From Enterovibrio gelatinilyticus (GTDB lineage: Bacteria; Pseudomonadota; Gammaproteobacteria; Enterobacterales; Vibrionaceae), in NCBI RefSeq assembly GCF_028683095.1, contig NZ_JAJUBC010000037.1, positions 1 to 54,034 of the forward strand: 54,034 nt of DNA. Direction: 5' to 3'. The translations under genes were made by a program, and so were the position numbers. This document shows, one piece after another, positions 48,915 through 54,034 of this stretch (position 1 is its first letter; each line of letters begins with the position of its first letter). The notes under the pieces are model-generated. The model saw only the letters and a program-made list of their open reading frames with translations. It was not told the DNA's origin and did no database searches.

Positions 48915-49922
48915 CTACACAATCGCCGTTAATGGCGCAAAACCAAAACGAATGTTTATGCACTGCATAGCTTGGCTTGCTGCGCCTTTAAGCAAATTGT
49001 CGATGGCAGATGTTAGGATCACATGCTGACCATTCACCGACCAACCTATGTCGCAAAAGCCCGTGTTTTGAACCGATTGCAACTTAGCGCTTTGATTCGC
49101 CCCTAGTGGACGTACCAATGGCATATCTTGATAAGCAGACTCGAGTGCTGAAGACACAGCGGATTCTGTCACACCATCAACAAGCTTTGCTGTAATGGTT
49201 GCGAGAATCCCGCGTTTGAAATTGCCAAGATGCGGTGTAAAGATCACATCACAGCCAAGATGGGTTGAAATTTCAGGTTGATGACGGTGGCTAAAGATAC
49301 CGTAAGCATGAAGGCTCACTTCGCAGAAGCTATTCGCCATTGACGCTTTACGACCCGCCCCCGATGCACCACTCACAGCGTTGATAACAGGCCACTGTTC
49401 TAAATTCAGCAGTCCATTATCAATCAGAGGCTTAAGCGCAAGTTGCGCCGCGGTAGGGTAACAACCTGGCACTGCCACGAGATCAGCTGCAGCAATCGCT
49501 TCATGGTTCCATTCCGCCAAACCATAAACCGCTTTATCAAGCCAGTCAGAGTGCTGGTGCTCAAAACCATAAAATGTGGTGTAGAAGCTGTCAGATTGAA
49601 CGCGAAAAGCCCCTGATAAATCGAAAACCTTACACCCCTGAGTCAAAAAAGCCGGAGCGATATCGTGGCTGACTTCGTGCGCCGTTGCCAGTAACACCAC
49701 ATCTGCAGTTTTTGCCACACTATCCACATCGCTAAGCGGCGAAAGTGGCATATCAATCAACCCTTTCAATGTACCGTGGAGGTCACTGATTGGCTTGCCA
49801 GCATCTGCACTGTTTTCAGACACATAAAGGCCGGTCAATTCAAGTTGAGGGTGTAGATGAACCATTTTGGTTAGCTCGGCACCGGTATAACCGCTGGCAC
49901 CGACGATCACTGTCTTTAACAT
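48915..49922 (-). CDS. argC: N-acetyl-gamma-glutamyl-phosphate reductase
   Basis: The 335-residue protein has the NADP-binding [14 protein letters not shown] and catalytic-Cys [13 protein letters not shown] near residue 150. It reduces acetylglutamyl phosphate with NADPH. It is the first gene of argCBGH, preceded by two ARG boxes about 170-210 bases upstream. The divergent argE gene normally found next to it is missing. Confidence 0.96.
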   Translation of the reverse strand: MLKTVIVGASGYTGAELTKMVHLHPQLELTGLYVSENSADAGKPISDLHGTLKGLIDMPLSPLSDVDSVAKTADVVLLATAHEVSHDIAPAFLTQGCKVFDLSGAFRVQSDSFYTTFYGFEHQHSDWLDKAVYGLAEWNHEAIAAADLVAVPGCYPTAAQLALKPLIDNGLLNLEQWPVINAVSGASGAGRKASMANSFCEVSLHAYGIFSHRHQPEISTHLGCDVIFTPHLGNFKRGILATITAKLVDGVTESAVSSALESAYQDMPLVRPLGANQSAKLQSVQNTGFCDIGWSVNGQHVILTSAIDNLLKGAASQAMQCINIRFGFAPLTAIV

Positions 49923-50091
49923 AAAAATCCGTTTTACTTTCTAGTCATGACTGATGAAACAATCAGCTCGCTCAGCTGTGGGAGGGGCACACGCGCCCAA
50001 CGTCTTAATTAACGTCGGCGTCGTCGCTGGAGAAGGGGGGTTGAGAACTTATCCATTTCGTATCGTACCTTTCGCTACATCCAATGAGCTT

Positions 50092-50130
50092 TATAATTGT
50101 TTATTCATTTAAAATGAATTTATATGTGCT
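50092..50130. promoter_or_regulatory. Two adjacent ARG boxes (ArgR operator) upstream of argC
   Basis: The 18-base box TATAATTGTTTATTCATT (50092-50109) and the box AATGAATTTATATGTGCT (50113-50130) are separated by three bases. This is the standard hexamer arrangement. Their central halves ATTCAT and ATGAAT match the WNTGAATWWWWATTCANW consensus well, outer halves less well. ArgR with arginine should bind and repress argCBGH. Confidence 0.8.
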
Positions 50131-50227
50131 TTTTAGCGTGATAAGTGACTAATGTCAACAGTATACATAAAATAAAAACACCAAGTTATTCTCTCGCTCG
50201 CACATCCGGAACGACGTTAAGCTTCAT

Positions 50228-50242
50228 TGTAATTTTGTTACA
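50228..50242. promoter_or_regulatory. Palindrome upstream of ppc (copy 1)
   Basis: TGTAA-TTTTG-TTACA is a perfect five-base inverted repeat with a five-base spacer. It shares its outline with copy 2 at 50363-50377. It lies about 150 bases upstream of ppc and beyond the ARG boxes. Confidence 0.5.
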
Positions 50243-50362
50243 TCTACCCGCACACCCCATCAGCAAAGGGGTGTGACGGAAAAAGTATCAATTTAGATAC
50301 GTATAAGATTGACCTTAGGGGCTCTCATTGGCTAGATTGAGCCATTACGATTGCAATTTGGA

Positions 50363-50377
50363 TGTAACAAAGTTACG
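50363..50377. promoter_or_regulatory. Palindrome upstream of ppc (copy 2)
   Basis: TGTAAC-AAA-GTTACG carries the core GTAAC-AAA-GTTAC, a perfect five-base inverted repeat, and ends 14 bases before the ppc ATG. The preceding GA extends an 11-base inverted match with TTTGTTACATC at 50234-50244. An unknown dimeric regulator of ppc may bind both. Confidence 0.5.
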
Positions 50378-50390
50378 AAATGGATGACTT

Positions 50391-53021
50391 ATGAATGACA
50401 AGTATGACGCGTTAAAAAGCAACGTCAGCATGCTGGGTCACTTGCTGGGTAATACCATCAAGGGCGCACATGGTGATGAATTGTTGGCCAAGGTAGAAGA
50501 GATCCGTAAACTCTCGAAATCTGCATCCGCAGGCAATAAAGATGACCACGCCAAGCTCATTGACGTACTGCAAAGTCTGCCTAACGACCAATTGCTACCT
50601 GTCGCGCGAGCGTTTAGCCAATTCCTTAACCTCACCAATATCGCAGAACAATACCATTCTATCTCTCGCAATTGCGAAGAGCTGATCTGCAGCCCAGATG
50701 CATTGGATGACCTATTCCTGCGCCTGAAAGGCAATGATGTCTCCACTGCCGATGCAGAGAAAGCGGTAGAGGATTTGAAAATTGAGTTGGTATTAACTGC
50801 GCACCCGACAGAGATAGCGCGTCGCACTACCATTCATAAACTCGTTCAAATTAACAAATGCTTGTCGCAGTTAGAGCTGAACGATCTTTCGAGCACAGAG
50901 CGTGGCAAAGCAGAGTTACGTTTAGAGCAATTGATTGCGCAAGCTTGGCATTCAGACGTGATTCGTCAGCAACGTCCAACACCGCTAGATGAAGCCAAAT
51001 GGGGCTATGCGGTTATCGAAAACAGTTTATGGCAAGCCGTACCTGAATTCTTGCGTCAGTTTGACCAAAAACTTCAAGGGCACCTTGGTAAAAGCCTACC
51101 TGTTGATGCAGCGCCGATTCAAATCTCAAGCTGGATGGGTGGTGACCGTGACGGTAACCCGTTCGTCACTGCTGAAGTCACTCATGAAGTGCTGTTGCTT
51201 TCACGCTGGAAAGCCGCTGACCTTTATCTAGGCGACATTCAAGAGCTGGTCAGCGAACTCTCGATGACTAGATGCAACGATGTCGTTCGCGCCATGGCGG
51301 GTGACGAGCACGAACCGTACCGTGCGATTTTGAAATCACTGCGTAAAACGCTCACCAACACGCTGGATTACCTTGATGCAAAAATCAAAGGCCAGCACAT
51401 TGATGAGAAAGATATTCTCACACATGTCGACCAGCTTTGGACGCCGTTGCACGCGTGCTACCAATCGCTGCATGAGTGCGGCATGAGCATCATTGCAGAC
51501 GGCTTGCTTCTCGACACATTGCGTCGTATTCGCTGCTTCGGCGTGAATTTGATCAAGCTCGATATTCGCCAAGAAAGCACCCGCCATGCTGATGCCCTAT
51601 CTGAAATCACCCGCTGCCTCGGCATGGGTGACTACAGCCAGTGGAGTGAGCAAGATAAACAAGCCTTCTTGGTTCGCGAATTAAGCTCCAAACGCCCTCT
51701 CATGCCACGTGATTGGGAGCCGTCTGACGAAGTGCAAGAAGTACTCGATACCTGTCGTATCGTCGCGCAGCAACCGCGTGAGGCATTAGGTGCTTACGTC
51801 ATCTCTATGGCACGTACCGCGTCTGACGTCCTCGCTGTTCATCTTCTTCTCAAAGAAGCTGGTTGTCCGTTTAGAATGGACGTTTGTCCGTTGTTCGAAA
51901 CATTAGAAGATTTAAACAACGCCGAGCTTGTGATCAGCCAACTGCTGAATATCGATTGGTATCGCGGCTTTATTCAAAACTTCCAAATGGTCATGATTGG
52001 CTATTCCGACTCCGCCAAAGATGCGGGCGTCATGGCCGCTGGCTGGGCACAATACAAGGCGATGGAATCACTCGTCACCTTGTGTGAAAAATCTGGCGTT
52101 GATCTCGTATTGTTCCACGGTCGCGGTGGTTCAATTGGTCGTGGCGGAGCGCCTGCGCACGCAGCGCTTCTATCTCAGCCGCCACGCAGCCTAAAAGGCG
52201 GCCTACGCGTGACCGAGCAAGGCGAGATGATCCGCTTTAAACTCGGGTTGCCAGATGTCGCAACCAACAGCCTAAACCTGTATGCCAGTGCCATCCTTGA
52301 AGCCAACTTGCTGCCACCACCAGAGCCAAAACAAGAATGGCGCGATCTGATGGAAACATTGAGTGACGTTTCTTGTGATGCGTACCGTGATGTTGTACGT
52401 GGCAGTAAAGATTTCGTTCCTTACTTCCGTTCAACCACACCAGAATTGGAGCTTGGCAAGCTGCCATTGGGATCACGTCCTGCAAAACGTAACCCGAACG
52501 GTGGCGTAGAAAGCTTACGTGCCATCCCATGGATTTTTGCTTGGAGCCAAAACCGCCTTCTGTTACCTGCTTGGTTGGGTGCCGGACAAGCGATTCAATA
52601 CTCTATCGACAATGGTCACTTAAAGCAGCTGGAAGAAATGTGTCGTGAATGGCCGTTCTTCTCAACCCGTTTGGGTATGCTTGAAATGGTGTTCACTAAG
52701 ACAAGTCCATCAATCTCTCAATACTATGACGAGAAGTTGGTAGATGCAGAGTTGTGGCCACTGGGTGAGCAACTTCGTGCTCGCTTGGCACAAGACATTA
52801 AAGCCGTGCTAATGGTCGAAAACAGTGACCACCTCATGGAACAAAACCCTTGGGGCGCCGAAGCTATCCGACTGCGTAATATCTACGTTGAGCCGCTCAA
52901 CATGCTTCAGGCAGAACTCCTTAGCCGCACGCGTACTTGCGACGAAGAAAGTATCGAGCTTGATGAGGCATTGATGGTGACCATCGCGGGTATCGCTGCA
53001 GGTATGCGCAATACCGGATAA
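50391..53021 (+). CDS. ppc: Phosphoenolpyruvate carboxylase
   Basis: The 876-residue protein has the catalytic [12 protein letters not shown] (His near 138), [28 protein letters not shown] and [12 protein letters not shown] loops. It ends MRNTG, the invariant C-terminal motif. It carboxylates PEP to oxaloacetate, replenishing the citric acid cycle. Allosteric control by aspartate and acetyl-CoA is expected. The start ATG at 50391 has a weak SD. It is monocistronic with a terminator 25 bases after the stop, and carries palindromes in its promoter. Confidence 0.97.
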   Translation: MNDKYDALKSNVSMLGHLLGNTIKGAHGDELLAKVEEIRKLSKSASAGNKDDHAKLIDVLQSLPNDQLLPVARAFSQFLNLTNIAEQYHSISRNCEELICSPDALDDLFLRLKGNDVSTADAEKAVEDLKIELVLTAHPTEIARRTTIHKLVQINKCLSQLELNDLSSTERGKAELRLEQLIAQAWHSDVIRQQRPTPLDEAKWGYAVIENSLWQAVPEFLRQFDQKLQGHLGKSLPVDAAPIQISSWMGGDRDGNPFVTAEVTHEVLLLSRWKAADLYLGDIQELVSELSMTRCNDVVRAMAGDEHEPYRAILKSLRKTLTNTLDYLDAKIKGQHIDEKDILTHVDQLWTPLHACYQSLHECGMSIIADGLLLDTLRRIRCFGVNLIKLDIRQESTRHADALSEITRCLGMGDYSQWSEQDKQAFLVRELSSKRPLMPRDWEPSDEVQEVLDTCRIVAQQPREALGAYVISMARTASDVLAVHLLLKEAGCPFRMDVCPLFETLEDLNNAELVISQLLNIDWYRGFIQNFQMVMIGYSDSAKDAGVMAAGWAQYKAMESLVTLCEKSGVDLVLFHGRGGSIGRGGAPAHAALLSQPPRSLKGGLRVTEQGEMIRFKLGLPDVATNSLNLYASAILEANLLPPPEPKQEWRDLMETLSDVSCDAYRDVVRGSKDFVPYFRSTTPELELGKLPLGSRPAKRNPNGGVESLRAIPWIFAWSQNRLLLPAWLGAGQAIQYSIDNGHLKQLEEMCREWPFFSTRLGMLEMVFTKTSPSISQYYDEKLVDAELWPLGEQLRARLAQDIKAVLMVENSDHLMEQNPWGAEAIRLRNIYVEPLNMLQAELLSRTRTCDEESIELDEALMVTIAGIAAGMRNTG

Positions 53022-53045
53022 ATGAGAAAGCGAATCAAAAATAAG

Positions 53046-53076
53046 AAAGGCTGCAAGTTGCAGCCTTTTTCTTTTT
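53046..53076 (+). terminator. Rho-independent terminator of ppc
   Basis: AAAGGCTGCA / TGCAGCCTTT around AGT, with TTTTTCTTTTT following; 24 bases past the ppc stop. Confidence 0.93.
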
Positions 53077-53372
53077 CTATAAGTCATTTTCGATTGTCGT
53101 CGGATTGATAATGTTATTAATATGTTTCGGTGATTGCGCGAATCCTTTCTAGGTCTCAAAGCATGAACCAACACCGACGTAAAATTAACCGTTTTTAATG
53201 TTGTGATCTATTCGCCTTTTTCACCTCGTAACTTTAGGGGTAAATACGTTGGCTTGGTGATAGTGAATATCATTAATAACGAACCGATCCACCCGTGTTG
53301 CGGAAATAAAAATTCGCCATAGAGCGACATCCCAGGGCTAAGGATCGCCTTTTATGATTTTGGATAGAAGAG
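53077..53372. other. Intergenic region ppc / aphA
   Basis: About 300 bases without a gene between the ppc terminator and aphA. It holds the aphA promoter region, a good LuxR/HapR-like site at 53104-53121 and a weaker one near 53257-53280. No strong sRNA signature is visible; a small RNA cannot be excluded. Confidence 0.6.
53104..53121. promoter_or_regulatory. LuxR/HapR family site candidate upstream of aphA
   Basis: ATTGATAA-TG-TTATTAAT is an inverted repeat of the type bound by LuxR/HapR master quorum regulators (consensus TTATTGATAAATTTATCAATAA). It lies about 250 bases before the aphA start codon. A weaker second copy, with the half TATCATTAATAA, occurs near 53268-53280. HapR represses aphA in V. 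cholerae, so this fits. Confidence 0.5.
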
Positions 53373-53948
53373 ATGTCATTACCGCATGTAATTCTCACGG
53401 TGTTAAACCATCGTGACGCAACTGGTTACGATATAACCAAAGAGTTTTCTCACGCCATCGGCCATTTCTGGAAAGCCAGCCACCAGCAGGTTTACCGTGA
53501 ACTCAATAAGCTCGCCGATATGGGCGCAGTAAGTTGTCGGCTTGAACCACAAGATGGAAAACCCGATAGAAAAGTTTACACCATCACTGAGATTGGCAGA
53601 CAAAGTCTTTATGAGTGGTTTTTGCTTCCTGCAAAACACCCTACTGATCGTGACGAAGTCTCCGCTAAACTCCTCACCTGTAGCATCTTCGAACCAACCC
53701 CCATGATTGAACACATGCATGCATTGATTGATGAATCACGTATGCAGCTCAGCCAATATCGTGATTTGGAACGCAGCAAGTATTCAGACTCATCCTTGCT
53801 AACGTCTGAAAGTCGTTTGGAACGTTTAACATTGCGCCGCAATATTTTACGTAAAGAAGCATGGTTAACATGGGCAGATGAAGTGCTTATTGAGCTCTCT
53901 GCAATGGAAGTGGCAACACCGCATCAAAGAGCGGTTGCTTCTCGTTAA
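53373..53948 (+). CDS. aphA: PadR family regulator AphA
   Basis: The 191-residue protein has an N-terminal winged helix, MSLPHVILTVLNHRDATGYDITKEF, with the recognition region ASHQQVYRELNKL. A C-terminal antiparallel coiled-coil dimerisation domain follows (about 105-175, ending RRNILRKEAWLTWADEVLIEL). AphA is the low-cell-density master regulator of quorum sensing and virulence in vibrios. It is downstream of ppc as in V. cholerae. The sequence differs considerably from V. cholerae AphA in the middle, so target specificity may differ. AGAAG precedes the ATG. Confidence 0.92.
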   Translation: MSLPHVILTVLNHRDATGYDITKEFSHAIGHFWKASHQQVYRELNKLADMGAVSCRLEPQDGKPDRKVYTITEIGRQSLYEWFLLPAKHPTDRDEVSAKLLTCSIFEPTPMIEHMHALIDESRMQLSQYRDLERSKYSDSSLLTSESRLERLTLRRNILRKEAWLTWADEVLIELSAMEVATPHQRAVASR

Positions 53949-53991
53949 GTCAGGGGCTCTACGCTGCTGAAAAACAAAAGCCGTCGCGGTC

Positions 53992-54034
53992 TGAACTGCC
54001 CCCCAATAGTTGGACAACCAATTATTGGGGGTCT
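53992..54034. mobile_element. Left end of an insertion sequence (probable IS3 family), truncated by the window edge
   Basis: The terminal stretch starts TGAACTGCCCCCCAATAG and continues into a hairpin of 14-base arms (54000-54013 and 54018-54031) with one G/T pair and an ACAA loop. Vibrio IS3-family elements have ends of this kind. The transposase is outside the window, so identity and intactness cannot be judged. It lies 43 bases after the aphA stop. Confidence 0.55.

Larger units (their letters stand above)
49923..50390. other. Intergenic region argC / ppc
   Basis: This 468-base gap holds the leftward arg promoter with ARG boxes, and the rightward ppc promoter with a pair of TGTAA palindromes. 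No open frame of note is present; in particular there is no argE or remnant of it. The stretch 49980-50045 is GC-rich and probably belongs to the arg leader; it contains a short direct repeat of AACGTC. Confidence 0.75.

Overview
The window is a chromosomal housekeeping segment of a member of the Vibrionaceae. The evidence is gene content and order: crp, the pabA/xds/trpS/gph/rpe/dam/damX/aroB/aroK/pilQPONM block, mrcA, oxyR with a peroxiredoxin-glutaredoxin fusion, a fused argH-argA gene in an argCBGH cluster, and ppc followed by the PadR-type regulator aphA. From memory this is the order of the Vibrio cholerae VC26xx region. The AphA, DUF3187 and hybrid-kinase genes look divergent, so I would not name a species or insist on the genus Vibrio sensu stricto. 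Nearly all of the DNA is coding and looks vertically inherited. The only mobile DNA is what appears to be the first tens of bases of an insertion sequence at the extreme right edge.

Layout. 1-13 kb is the slyD-to-crp neighbourhood known from E. coli: slyD, yheV, kefB, kefG on the minus strand and yheS, yheT, yheU, prkB on the plus strand, then yhfA (OsmC family) and crp. It carries insertions relative to E. coli: a TIGR02444 gene, a divergent LysE exporter/MocR regulator pair with a palindromic operator candidate between them, and a DUF3187 outer-membrane protein gene. 13-19 kb is an arginine-catabolic operon (argD/astC, astA, astD and a DUF1338 gene), preceded by pabA. 19-23.3 kb holds a two-gene signalling unit: a 1110-residue hybrid histidine kinase-like protein and a response regulator. 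Both lack most of the expected catalytic residues while keeping intact receiver aspartates. 23.5-26.3 kb encodes a secreted nuclease of the ExeM/Xds type.

26.5-38.3 kb is the long minus-strand block for type IV pilus assembly/natural competence (pilM-N-O-P-Q), shikimate synthesis (aroK, aroB), cell division and DNA methylation (damX, dam), and rpe-gph-trpS. A small divergent DUF2970 gene sits inside it. 38.4-44.9 kb contains mrcA and an OxyR-controlled peroxide-defence module: oxyR, divergent prx-grx, and a disulfide reductase with extra C-terminal cysteines. A correctly spaced tetrameric OxyR site lies in the divergent promoter. 44.9-50 kb is argC-argB-argG-argH(A), with two adjacent ARG boxes upstream. 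The argE gene expected divergent from argC is absent. 50.4-54 kb contains ppc and aphA, with a LuxR/HapR-type site candidate upstream of aphA, and the IS end.

The strongest candidate for something not already described is the degenerate hybrid-kinase/response-regulator pair at 19016-23306. Secondary items are a hairpin that would sequester the prkB ribosome binding site, a GAAA tetranucleotide repeat after prkB, paired palindromes upstream of ppc, and the missing argE. All functional statements come from reading the sequence and from knowledge of the families; no searches were run.
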